DNA of 32,917 nt from an uncultured Collinsella sp. (GTDB lineage Bacteria; Actinomycetota; Coriobacteriia; Coriobacteriales; Coriobacteriaceae). Below the pieces are notes generated by a model. The model made no database searches. It worked only from the letters and a program-made list of their open reading frames with translations, and was not told the DNA's origin. Both the position numbers and the translations under genes were made by a program. Of the stretch, positions 16,046-23,045 are shown in pieces (within the stretch, counting starts at the first letter, position 1; each line of letters starts with the position of its first letter). Where the stretch lies: assembly GCA_902479065.1 (NCBI GenBank), contig CABSNM010000019.1:1-32917 (forward strand), in the 5' to 3' direction.

Positions 16046-17251
16046 ATGACCGCAACTGCACCCGCAGCACCCGCTAAGGTGTACTTCACCAACCTGCGCA
16101 CGCATGCTCGCGAGAGCCAGCTCGACAAGCTCAAGCGCCTCATCCGTCACGCCGGAATTGAGCAGATCGACTTTGAGAACAAGTTCGTCGCCATCAAGAT
16201 TCACTTTGGCGAGCTGGGCAACCTGAGCTTTTTGCGCCCCAACTACGCCCGCGCCGTCGCGGATGTCGTGAAGGAGCTGGGCGGCAAGCCCTTCCTCACC
16301 GACTGCAATACGCTCTATGTGGGTAGCCGCAAAAACGCGCTCGAGCACATCGATACCGCCTATCAGAACGGCTTTACCCCGTATGCCACGGGTTGCCAGA
16401 TCATCATCGCCGACGGCCTCAAGGGCACCGACGAGGCGCTCGTCCCGGTCGAGGGCGGCGAGTACGTGCACGAGGCCAAGATCGGTCAGGCGCTCATGGA
16501 TGCCGATATCGTGATCAGCCTCACCCACTTTAAGGGTCATGAGCAGGCCGGCTTTGGCGGCGCCATGAAGAACCTGGGTATGGGTGGCGGCAGCCGCGCC
16601 GGCAAGATGGAGCAGCATGCCGCCGGCAAGCCGAACGTCGCGACCGAGCACTGCGTTGGCTGCCATGCCTGCGAAAAGATCTGCGCGCACAACGCTGTCT
16701 CGTTCGACGACACCCGCGAGCGCGAGCTTGCCAACGGCAACACCCGCACGGTTCACGTCGCCGCTATCGACCACGATCGCTGCGTGGGCTGCGGCCGCTG
16801 CATTGCGGCATGCAACCAGGACTGCATCAAGCCCGGCTATGACGCCGCGGCCGACGTGCTCAACTGCAAGATCGCCGAGTACACCAAGGCCGTCGTCGAC
16901 GGCCGCCCGAGCTTCCACATCTCGCTTGCCATGGATATCAGCCCCAACTGCGATTGCCATCCCGAAAACGACACGCCTATCGTCAACGATATCGGCATGT
17001 TTGCGAGCTTCGACCCGGTCGCCATCGACCAGGCCTGTGCCGACGCCGTCATGGCATCCGAGCCGCTGCCCAACACCGAGCTTACCGACAGCGCCGCCAA
17101 GATGGAGCATAATCACGAGCATCTGGAGGGCGAGCAGGCCAAGGACCCCTTCTGCATCACGCATCCCGACACCGACTGGCGCACCTGCATCGCGCACGCC
17201 GAGAAGATCGGCCTGGGCACGAGCAAGTACGAGCTCATCGAGGTCAAATAG
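16046..17251 (+). CDS. DUF362 domain protein with a two-cluster ferredoxin insert
   Basis: 401 residues. DUF362-type sequence (VAIKIHFGELGNLSFLRP, ADIVISLTHFKGHEQAGFGGAMKNLGMG) forms the bulk, with a 2[4Fe-4S] ferredoxin domain inserted at ~200-262: C203-x2-C206-x2-C209-x3-C213 and C246-x2-C249-x2-C252-x3-C256. The second motif is followed by a further cysteine, C260. A C-terminal DUF362 part (DISPNCDCHPENDTPIVNDIGMFASFDPVAIDQA) follows. The family is widespread in anaerobes and its reaction is unknown; an electron-transfer or iron-sulfur-linked role is inferred. It is a single-gene unit with its own promoter and terminator, and has no link to the hydrogenase beyond sharing the anaerobic lifestyle. 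Confidence 0.9.
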   Translation: MTATAPAAPAKVYFTNLRTHARESQLDKLKRLIRHAGIEQIDFENKFVAIKIHFGELGNLSFLRPNYARAVADVVKELGGKPFLTDCNTLYVGSRKNALEHIDTAYQNGFTPYATGCQIIIADGLKGTDEALVPVEGGEYVHEAKIGQALMDADIVISLTHFKGHEQAGFGGAMKNLGMGGGSRAGKMEQHAAGKPNVATEHCVGCHACEKICAHNAVSFDDTRERELANGNTRTVHVAAIDHDRCVGCGRCIAACNQDCIKPGYDAAADVLNCKIAEYTKAVVDGRPSFHISLAMDISPNCDCHPENDTPIVNDIGMFASFDPVAIDQACADAVMASEPLPNTELTDSAAKMEHNHEHLEGEQAKDPFCITHPDTDWRTCIAHAEKIGLGTSKYELIEVK

Positions 17252-17300
17252 CACCTATCTATTGGACATATCAAGCGCTTTTGTAGCGCAACGTTAGCAA

Positions 17301-17336
17301 AAGCCGCCCGTGGGCACAGCGTCCACGGGCGGCTTT
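17301..17336 (+). terminator. intrinsic terminator of the DUF362 gene
   Basis: A perfect 13-bp stem (aagccgcccgtgg 17301-17313, ccacgggcggctt 17323-17335) with a nine-base loop, followed by only three T before ccgg. Hairpin element D starts two bases later, so the pair acts as one continuous structured block. Confidence 0.7.
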
Positions 17337-17337
17337 C

Positions 17338-17461
17338 CGGAAGTATGCGGCAAATTTCGAGACCGCCGAGCACACGACGTTTTTTGGCAACAAAACCCCT
17401 GATAAATTGTTGGTAAAACTGCGGTCTGGTCGGCAGTTCCAGATTTTGCCGCATACTTCCG
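17338..17461. repeat. hairpin element D (124 bp, 17-bp perfect terminal inverted repeats)
   Basis: CGGAAGTATGCGGCAAA at 17338-17354 is exactly complementary to 17445-17461. The arms continue to match imperfectly for ~35 more bases (gaccgccgagcac against the complement of gtctggtcggcag, then ggcaacaa against ttgttgg), so the whole element folds into one long hairpin. The end sequence is unrelated to elements A-C, but the plan is the same. It contains ctggtcgg, loosely like the gtggtcggg of element A. It sits between two convergent genes. Confidence 0.82.
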
Positions 17462-17465
17462 AAAA

Positions 17466-17486
17466 TAGGGGGTCAGATAAAGCCCC
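17466..17486 (-). terminator. weak terminator candidate for the minus-strand hydrolase
   Basis: Read on the minus strand, GGGG (17486-17483) and CCCC (17472-17469) flank a ten-base loop and are followed by ctatttt. The stem is short. Element D just beyond may do most of the work. Confidence 0.3.
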
Positions 17487-17502
17487 AGACGTTGCTTTTT
17501 GC

Positions 17503-18468
17503 CTAAAAATTCTCGTCGAGGAAGTTGTCGACCGTGTTCCAGTAAAGCTCTGGGTCAACTTGCGCACTCTTGGCGTGGGTGGCGCCATGGATAGTGAGCT
17601 TTTGCTTGACCTTGCTGGCGCACGCGTCGTAGTTTTGGTCGAGCATGCTGTACGGTACAAAGGTGTCCTGGTCGCCGTGGATAAACAGCATGGGAACCGT
17701 CGCGTGTTTGAGTTGCTCCACGCTGCTCGCCGTATGAAAGTCGTAGCCTGCGCGCACGTTGCACACTAAGTTTGCTACATCGAGCAAGGGAAAGCTGGGC
17801 AGGCCGAACACGTCCTTGAGCTGCAGAGAAAACTCGTCCCAAACACTCGTATAACCGCAGTCCTCGATAATGCATTTTACGTTTGCGGGCAGAGATTCCC
17901 CCGCGACGTTCATGGCGGTTGCCGCACCCATCGACTCGCCAAAGACCAGGATGCGCGCCTCGGGGTCAGCCTGAACGATTTGCCCGATCCATGCGACGAT
18001 GTCGAGCCGCTCGGGCCAGCCCATGCCGATATAATCGCCGCCGGAGCGCTCGTGGGCGCGGGCGGCGGGTGCGAGTATGTTCATGCCGCGGTCATGGAAT
18101 CGTTTGGCGTATCGGGCCATGCCGATGGGCTCGTTGGTATATCCATGCAGGCAGACGGCGTAATCGTGGGTGTTCTCCGAGGCGGCAAAATACCAAGCGG
18201 CGAGCTCGGTTCCGTCATCTGCGGTAAGGCTGCTGCTCTTGCGGTTCTCCTTAAACCACGCCCGCGCCTCGGTGTCCTCGGCATCCATCTGTTCGCCCTT
18301 TTCGGCGTCCTTGCCATCCTGCATCATCTTCATGGTGTATGGCGCGCGGGGATTCAGCGCGAAGTCAAACAGAAAGTTGCCGGCAAATCCGAGCAGCGCA
18401 ACGACAACCACCAGTGCAACGATGCCGGCTATCTTGAGCTTTCGATGGGAACGTGCGTTTTGAGCCAT
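17503..18468 (-). CDS. membrane-anchored alpha/beta hydrolase
   Basis: 321 residues. A basic N-terminus and one hydrophobic helix (~12-36), without a signal-peptidase-like site, suggest an N-terminal membrane anchor with the enzyme outside. The alpha/beta-hydrolase fold shows the oxyanion segment CLHGYTNEP, the nucleophile elbow FGESMG (S179), the acid HGDQDTFVP (D268) and the base HGATHAKS (H298), so the triad is complete. It resembles the YqiK/BEM46-like family of serine hydrolases, whose substrates are mostly unknown. A ribosome-binding site (TAGGAG) lies upstream of the ATG. It diverges from hlyIII and converges with the DUF362 gene. Confidence 0.88.
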   Translation of the reverse strand: MAQNARSHRKLKIAGIVALVVVVALLGFAGNFLFDFALNPRAPYTMKMMQDGKDAEKGEQMDAEDTEARAWFKENRKSSSLTADDGTELAAWYFAASENTHDYAVCLHGYTNEPIGMARYAKRFHDRGMNILAPAARAHERSGGDYIGMGWPERLDIVAWIGQIVQADPEARILVFGESMGAATAMNVAGESLPANVKCIIEDCGYTSVWDEFSLQLKDVFGLPSFPLLDVANLVCNVRAGYDFHTASSVEQLKHATVPMLFIHGDQDTFVPYSMLDQNYDACASKVKQKLTIHGATHAKSAQVDPELYWNTVDNFLDENF

Positions 18469-18495
18469 GCGGTATTCTCCTATAAGATGTTAATA

Positions 18496-18547
18496 CATCA
18501 ACATTTAATGCAAGCGCATTATGGACGTTCGCCGTTGATGCGTCAAC
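18496..18547. promoter_or_regulatory. cluster of nested inverted repeats in a divergent promoter region
   Basis: Three inverted repeats lie together between the hydrolase (minus) and HlyIII (plus) genes. The first is CATCAAC 18496-18502 with GTTGATG 18534-18540. Nested inside it is TAATGC-aagc-GCATTA at 18506-18521. The third is GTTGA-tgcg-TCAAC at 18534-18547, which shares its left half with the outer pair. The arrangement looks like two operator sites for a dimeric repressor that could bridge them. Confidence 0.4.
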
Positions 18548-18589
18548 AGGGCAAGAATGGGTAAACAAAGGGTCACGTATGGTGCAAAT

Positions 18590-18619
18590 TTCACACGTAC
18601 CTAGACGCTTTGATATAGT
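18590..18619 (+). promoter_or_regulatory. promoter of the HlyIII gene
   Basis: TTCACA at 18590-18595 (5/6 to TTGACA) and TATAGT at 18614-18619 (5/6 to TATAAT) are 18 bases apart. The transcription start would be about 28 bases before the ATG at 18655, with GGAGGA as ribosome-binding site between them. Confidence 0.5.
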
Positions 18620-18654
18620 GTTGAGAACTCTTTACGTTGGAGGATGTAACCGGC

Positions 18655-19338
18655 ATGTCCGATTCGAGCGACAGTTCTAAGCCGCGACCCAAGACCGCGG
18701 CCGTTCCACACTACACGGTGGGCGAGGAGATCATGAACTCCGTCACCCATGGTGTCGGCTGCCTGCTGGGTATCGCGGGCCTGGTGCTCCTGATCGTATT
18801 CGCCGCCCTGCGCGGCGGAGGCCCGGCCCACATGGCCGCGGCGATTGTCTATGGTGTCAGCATTATTCTCGAATACCTTGCCTCCACGCTCTACCATGCG
18901 ATTCAGCCCGCGGGCGCCAAGCGCGTGTTTCGCATCATCGACCACAGCTGTATCTATCTGCTCATAGCCGGCAGCTATACTCCGTTTTGCCTCATCACGC
19001 TCGCAAACGACGGCGGCCCTGCGCTGTTCTTTGCCGTATGGGCCATCGCCATTATCGGCATCGCCCTCGAGTGCTTTATGCGCGAGCGTCAACCGCACTG
19101 GGTAAGTGGCCTGGTCTACCTGCTGATGGGCTGGCTCGTTGTCTTTAAGCTGCCCGAGCTCGTGTCGCTGCTCAACCCCGTGGCACTTGCCCTGCTCGCC
19201 GTCGGCGGCGTGTGCTACACCGCGGGCGTGCCGTTCTATATCGCCAAAAACGTGCGCTATCTGCACAGCGTGTTTCACCTGTGGGTGCTCGCCGGCAGCA
19301 TCTTCCAGTTCATGGCGGTGATCCTCTTCGTAATCTAG
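18655..19338 (+). CDS. HlyIII/PAQR-family membrane protein (hemolysin III homologue)
   Basis: 227 residues from ATG 18655; GGAGGA lies ten bases upstream. Seven hydrophobic segments are present. The PAQR family metal-binding residues are visible: STLYH (Ser and His), RIIDHSCIYLLIAGSYTP (Asp) and LHSVFH (two His near the C-terminus). Bacterial members such as YqfA are tied to membrane energy or lipid homeostasis. The name 'hemolysin' comes from one early assay and should not be read as a toxin call. The fold suggests a zinc-dependent hydrolase acting on a lipid, but this is inference. Confidence 0.9.
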   Translation: MSDSSDSSKPRPKTAAVPHYTVGEEIMNSVTHGVGCLLGIAGLVLLIVFAALRGGGPAHMAAAIVYGVSIILEYLASTLYHAIQPAGAKRVFRIIDHSCIYLLIAGSYTPFCLITLANDGGPALFFAVWAIAIIGIALECFMRERQPHWVSGLVYLLMGWLVVFKLPELVSLLNPVALALLAVGGVCYTAGVPFYIAKNVRYLHSVFHLWVLAGSIFQFMAVILFVI

Positions 19339-19448
19339 CGACCATGCCTGCGCGTCCGCGTCCTCGTTTGGGCGCCAGTGCAATTGCCGTATCCGCCATC
19401 AACGTTTTACCCTAACGTCCCGAATCTTGGAGGTTCGAGAAACTCCCG

Positions 19449-20822
19449 ATGGACATAACCATCTCCCTTATCACCACCCTCGTTTTGACCCTCATCAACG
19501 GCTACTTCTCCATGTCCGAGATGGCGCTCACCACGGCTAAGCGCGCTGTGCTGGAGCACGAGGCCGAGGAGGGCGACAAGCGCGCCGAGCGCGCCATTAA
19601 GCTGGCCGCCGATTCCGACCAGCTGCTCGCCACCATCCAGGTCGCCATCACGCTCGTGGGCTTTGCCTCGTCTGCCGTCGCCTCGACGAGCCTGTCCGAC
19701 CCGCTTGCCACGTGGCTCACGAGCTTTGGCATCGCGCCGCTCTCTGCCATCGCGCGCGGCCTGGCGCCGGTCATCATCACCGTTGCGGTCGCCTTCGTGT
19801 CCATCGTGATTGGCGAGCTTGTGCCCAAGCGCATCGGTCTGGCCAACGCCGAGGGCGTGTCCAAGCAGGTCGTGGGACCGTTGTCGTTTTTCCAAAAGAT
19901 CGCCCGTCCGCTCGTGTGGCTGACCGGCGCTTGCTCCGATGGCCTGGCCCGCATCCTGCGCATCAAGAGCGCCGACGACCGCCAGAATGTCTCGGAGGAA
20001 GAGATTAAGTACATGGTCTCGGAACAGGACGACCTGCTCGACGAGGAAAAGCGCATGATCCACGAGATCTTCGACCTGGGCGACACCGTTGCCCGCGAGG
20101 TCATGGTGCCGCGCGTGGACACCACCATGTGCGAGGACGACGAGACGGTCGCCGACGTGCTGTCCACCATGCGCCAGACCGGCTTTAGCCGCATCCCCGT
20201 CTATCACGAGGATCCCGATAACGTCGCCGGCATCGCGCACATCAAGGACCTGATCCAGCCTTCGCTCGACGGCAAGGGCGACCAGCCCATCGCCGACTTT
20301 TTGCGCGACGCTACCTTTGTGCCCGACACCAAGGACATCTTGCCGCTGCTGTCCGAGATGCAGACCTCGCACGACCAGATCGTAGTGGTCGTGGACGAGT
20401 ACGGTGGCACGGCCGGTATCATCACCATCGAGGACATCGTCGAGGAGATCGTGGGCGAGATCGAGGACGAGTTCGACCCCGACAACAAGTACCTCACGCG
20501 CCTTTCGCGCCGCGAGTGGCTTGTCGATGGGCGTTTTTCGTGCGATGACGCGATTGAGCTTGGTTGGCCGCTCGAGGAAAGCGATGATTATGAGACCATC
20601 GCCGGCTGGATTTTGGAGCTTTGCGACTCGGTGCCCGACATCGGAGAGGTGTTTGAGGTTGCGGGGTACAAGTTCAAGGTGCAGTCGATGCGTGGCCAGC
20701 GCATCTCGCTCATTCGCGTGATCGCTCCGGCCGAAACCGATAAGAAGGATTCCGAGCCCTCGGCAGATAAGCCGACGGTGTCGGGTGCGGGCTCTGCGGA
20801 CCCGCACGACGGCGACGAGTAG
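19449..20822 (+). CDS. CNNM/HlyC-CorC family protein (DUF21 + CBS pair + CorC_HlyC domain)
   Basis: 457 residues. Residues 1 to ~185 are the DUF21/CNNM membrane domain (NGYFSMSEMALTTAKRAVLE, then VIGELVPKRIGLANAE). A CBS pair follows at ~215-335 (REVMVPRVDTTMCEDDETV, FSRIPVYHEDPDNVAGIAHIKDL, QIVVVVDEYGGTAGIITIEDIVEEIVGEIEDEFD). A CorC_HlyC transporter-associated domain lies at ~345-430, followed by an acidic tail. Members act in Mg2+ or Co2+ efflux or homeostasis, with CBS domains binding adenine nucleotide. GGAGG is 15 bases before the ATG, unusually far. It probably forms an operon with the next gene, 24 bases on. Confidence 0.92.
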   Translation: MDITISLITTLVLTLINGYFSMSEMALTTAKRAVLEHEAEEGDKRAERAIKLAADSDQLLATIQVAITLVGFASSAVASTSLSDPLATWLTSFGIAPLSAIARGLAPVIITVAVAFVSIVIGELVPKRIGLANAEGVSKQVVGPLSFFQKIARPLVWLTGACSDGLARILRIKSADDRQNVSEEEIKYMVSEQDDLLDEEKRMIHEIFDLGDTVAREVMVPRVDTTMCEDDETVADVLSTMRQTGFSRIPVYHEDPDNVAGIAHIKDLIQPSLDGKGDQPIADFLRDATFVPDTKDILPLLSEMQTSHDQIVVVVDEYGGTAGIITIEDIVEEIVGEIEDEFDPDNKYLTRLSRREWLVDGRFSCDDAIELGWPLEESDDYETIAGWILELCDSVPDIGEVFEVAGYKFKVQSMRGQRISLIRVIAPAETDKKDSEPSADKPTVSGAGSADPHDGDE

Positions 20823-20846
20823 GGCAAGGAAGAGTAGGGGAGAGTT

Positions 20847-21692
20847 ATGGCAGGCCTGTTCAACATCCTTAAGGTCACCGTCAGCGAGGACAAGATCTGC
20901 GCGCATGTGCTGGTGAACCCCGGCATGCCGCTCATGACCTCGGAGGACATCGAGGCCACGGCGCGCGTGTACTACCTGGTGCCCGCGATTGCCAAGCATC
21001 TGTGCCTGGGCGATTCCGGTCGCGAGTTCCAGGACTGCATGGGCCAGACCGAGCTTTGCCATCTGCTTGAGCACGTGACGGTCGAGCTCATGAACGAGAC
21101 CGGTCTCGCTGGCAGCATTTCGTGCGGCCGCACTCGCGTGAGCGAGCACGATGAGCGCGTCTTTGAGGTTGAGCTTTCGTGTCCCGACGACGCGCTGGCC
21201 ATCGGTGCGCTGTCTTCGGCGACCTTTATGATGGATTGGGCCTATCTGCATGTCGACCAGCCCGCTCCCGATGTGGACGGTACGGTCGCGGGTTTGCGCA
21301 ACCTGGTACTGGGCATGCGTGCCGAGGCCGAGGGCAAGGACCCGCACGAGGCCGTTGCCGCCGCGAATGCCGAGGGCGAGGCCGGGGACGCGACCGAGGA
21401 CGAGGCGCCTGCCGAGACTGCCGTCGAGCCTGTCGACGAGGCACCTGCCGAGGCGGCTTCCGAGCCCGAGTCCGCGGAGCCCCAGGGCGTCCCGAACTTT
21501 GACGACGAGCCGCAGGAGGCAATCGATACCGAGGGCGCGACCGCTGAGAGCCACGAGGCCCCCGCTGCCGTCTACGGTGGCGCGGCGACGGCTCCGGTTG
21601 CCCCCGCGCACGAGGGAACGCTGCCGCTCGTTGACGGCGCCGGCGAGGACCCGGCCGCCACGATGGCCATGCCGGCCGTGCCGCAGGAGTAG
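20847..21692 (+). CDS. stand-alone homologue of the cyanophycin-synthetase N-terminal domain with acidic tail (tentative)
   Basis: 281 residues, with GGGGAG before the ATG. The first ~145 residues are folded and contain FQDCMGQTELCHLLEHVTVELMNETG, then SCGRTRVSEHDERVFEVEL, then DDALAIGALSSATF. The order H-x-x-EHV-x-x-EL followed by GRTR and a strand of V/F-E-V-E is what I recognise from the N-terminal domain of cyanophycin synthetases (CphA) and related Mur-ligase-like enzymes. No ATP-grasp or Mur-ligase domain is attached. Residues ~150-281 are a low-complexity Glu/Ala/Pro tail, probably disordered. The domain match is from memory of motif order and is moderate in strength. Function unknown; in CphA the domain helps hold the polymer. 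Confidence 0.5.
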   Translation: MAGLFNILKVTVSEDKICAHVLVNPGMPLMTSEDIEATARVYYLVPAIAKHLCLGDSGREFQDCMGQTELCHLLEHVTVELMNETGLAGSISCGRTRVSEHDERVFEVELSCPDDALAIGALSSATFMMDWAYLHVDQPAPDVDGTVAGLRNLVLGMRAEAEGKDPHEAVAAANAEGEAGDATEDEAPAETAVEPVDEAPAEAASEPESAEPQGVPNFDDEPQEAIDTEGATAESHEAPAAVYGGAATAPVAPAHEGTLPLVDGAGEDPAATMAMPAVPQE

Positions 21693-21697
21693 GCTCA

Positions 21698-21749
21698 CTC
21701 GCTTATCACCATCATGTACCTGCGCCTTTACCGTACGCAGATGAGCGAG
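21698..21749 (+). other. compound inverted repeat between two genes
   Basis: CTCGCTTATC (21698-21707) pairs with GATGAGCGAG (21740-21749), 9/10 plus a G-T pair. Inside, ctgcg (21720-21724) pairs with cgcag (21736-21740). No T-run follows. It begins six bases after a stop codon, so it may end or stabilise the upstream transcript. Confidence 0.4.
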
Positions 21750-21771
21750 ACGGCAAGTGCTGTGCTGCGGG

Positions 21772-21777
21772 TATAAT
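21772..21777 (+). promoter_or_regulatory. consensus -10 box for the YtxH/PRC pair
   Basis: A perfect TATAAT preceded by gcggg lies 45 bases before the YtxH start codon. The region 17 bases upstream has no TTGACA-like hexamer, so the promoter rests on its -10. Confidence 0.5.
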
Positions 21778-21822
21778 GGACAGCATTCAAACGGTGGGCG
21801 CTGAGGTGCCCGCAGGAGAGGA

Positions 21823-22218
21823 ATGAACATGGGTAAGACTTTCAACTTTATCTCGGGTGCGCTCTTCGGTGCTGCCGCCGGCGCCATCATCGGCGTCGCC
21901 CTGGCTCCGCGCTCGGGCGCCGAGACCCGCGCCATGGCTGCCGATATCGCCAACGACGCCTGGGATAACATGCGCGACACCTACGAGCACGGCGCCGAGG
22001 AGGCCCGCGCCGCGGTCAACGATTTTGGCCCGATGGTCGACGCCAAGACCGATGACCTGCGTGCCAAGGTTGACCTTGCCCGCGAGCGCATGGACCAGCT
22101 GCGGGAGCAGCTCAACGACGCTATCTCGGGCGGCAACGTGACGCCCGCCGCCGATGTCGTGGTCGAAAACGCCGTCGAGGCCGACGCCGAGGCCGCGGAG
22201 CCTTCGACCGAGGCATAA
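21823..22218 (+). CDS. YtxH-like small membrane-associated protein
   Basis: 131 residues from ATG 21823 (an alternative ATG at 21829 is equally served by AGGAGAGG). An N-terminal glycine-rich helix (GALFGAAAGAIIGVALAPRSGAETR) has the YtxH signature of a membrane-inserted Gly/Ala segment followed by APRSG. A long amphipathic charged helix (~45-105) and an Ala/Glu tail follow. YtxH proteins are found in general-stress regulons of Gram-positive bacteria; their role is unclear. The stop codon overlaps the next ATG (TAATG), so it is co-translated with the PRC-barrel protein. Confidence 0.8.
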   Translation: MNMGKTFNFISGALFGAAAGAIIGVALAPRSGAETRAMAADIANDAWDNMRDTYEHGAEEARAAVNDFGPMVDAKTDDLRAKVDLARERMDQLREQLNDAISGGNVTPAADVVVENAVEADAEAAEPSTEA

Positions 22219-22973
22219 TGCGCGCCGGGGATTTTGTCGGCGCTAAGATCTATCGCAAGCCTACCGAGGATAAGCGCACCAAAAAAGACGGCACGCCGCG
22301 CAGCCCTAAAAAGCTCGGCAAGATTCACTTTCCGGTCTTTACCCCGGGCGGTACGCGCGTGGTGGGCTTTATGGTTCGCCAGTCCGATATCGCGGGTATG
22401 ATCGAGCGCCCCGACCGATTTGTGGCGCTCGATGCCATTGGCGTCTACGAGGGCGCCATCGCGGTCGACGACGTCAAGGGCACCTACGATGCCGCTGCGG
22501 CCAAGCGCCTCGACATCAACCTGGACGATTGCATTATCTGGGTTGGCATGGACGTGCGCACGGAGTCGGGCGATGTCGTGGGCTATTGCTCGGATGTGGA
22601 GTTCAAGCCGCGTTCGGGTGTCGTGCAGACGTTCTACGTGACCGCCGGCACCGCCTCGAGTGTGCTGGTGGGCGACACGCAGATGCCGCCGACGATGCTG
22701 CGCGGCTATGCGGACGGCGCGATGATCGTTTCGGACGAGGTCAAGTCGCTCGGGTATTCGGGCGGCGCCGCCGCAAAGGCTGCCGAGGCAAGCGTCGTGG
22801 TGGGCGATAAGGTCAAGAAGGGCGCCAAGGTGCTCGATGACAAGGGCTCGGTCGCCGTGGACAAGGGCAGCCGCGCACTGGGCAAGCAGCTCGGCAAGAC
22901 GCGCGGTATGTTCAAGGCCTTTAAGGACGAATATCAAAAGGCGAGCGGGGGCTCGTCAAAAGCTAGCAAATAG
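22218..22973 (+). CDS. PRC-barrel domain protein
   Basis: 251 residues. The first half holds two PRC-barrel-like units: ~1-85 (FVGAKIYRKP...GKIHFPVFTPGGTRVVGFMVR) and ~95-170 (KRLDINLDDCIIWVGMDVRTESGDVVGYCSDVEFKPRSG). PRC barrels are small beta domains used as docking or RNA/protein-binding modules. The C-terminal ~75 residues are Lys/Ala/Gly/Ser-rich with repeated VGDKVKKGAKVLDDKG-type units and are probably flexible. It starts on the last base of the YtxH stop codon. A partner role at the membrane with YtxH is inferred from the overlap only. Confidence 0.75.
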   Translation: MRAGDFVGAKIYRKPTEDKRTKKDGTPRSPKKLGKIHFPVFTPGGTRVVGFMVRQSDIAGMIERPDRFVALDAIGVYEGAIAVDDVKGTYDAAAAKRLDINLDDCIIWVGMDVRTESGDVVGYCSDVEFKPRSGVVQTFYVTAGTASSVLVGDTQMPPTMLRGYADGAMIVSDEVKSLGYSGGAAAKAAEASVVVGDKVKKGAKVLDDKGSVAVDKGSRALGKQLGKTRGMFKAFKDEYQKASGGSSKASK

Positions 22974-22994
22974 CGACGTACCAAATGATGGGAG

Positions 22995-23030
22995 GCGAGC
23001 CGGAGACATGTTGCTCCGGCTCGCTGTGTT
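22995..23030 (+). terminator. terminator after the PRC-barrel gene
   Basis: A perfect 11-bp stem (gcgagccggag 22995-23005, ctccggctcgc 23014-23024) with an eight-base loop is followed by tgtgtt. The T-run is broken but the hairpin is strong. It stands about 20 bases before the next gene's ribosome-binding site. Confidence 0.6.
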
Positions 23031-23045
23031 TATGGGGGAGGGCAC

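Noticed and set aside
18655..20822. Hemolysin or virulence locus, because two genes belong to families named hemolysin III and HlyC/CorC
   Set aside because: Both are housekeeping membrane families (PAQR and CNNM/CBS). The names are historical and nothing here encodes a pore-forming toxin.
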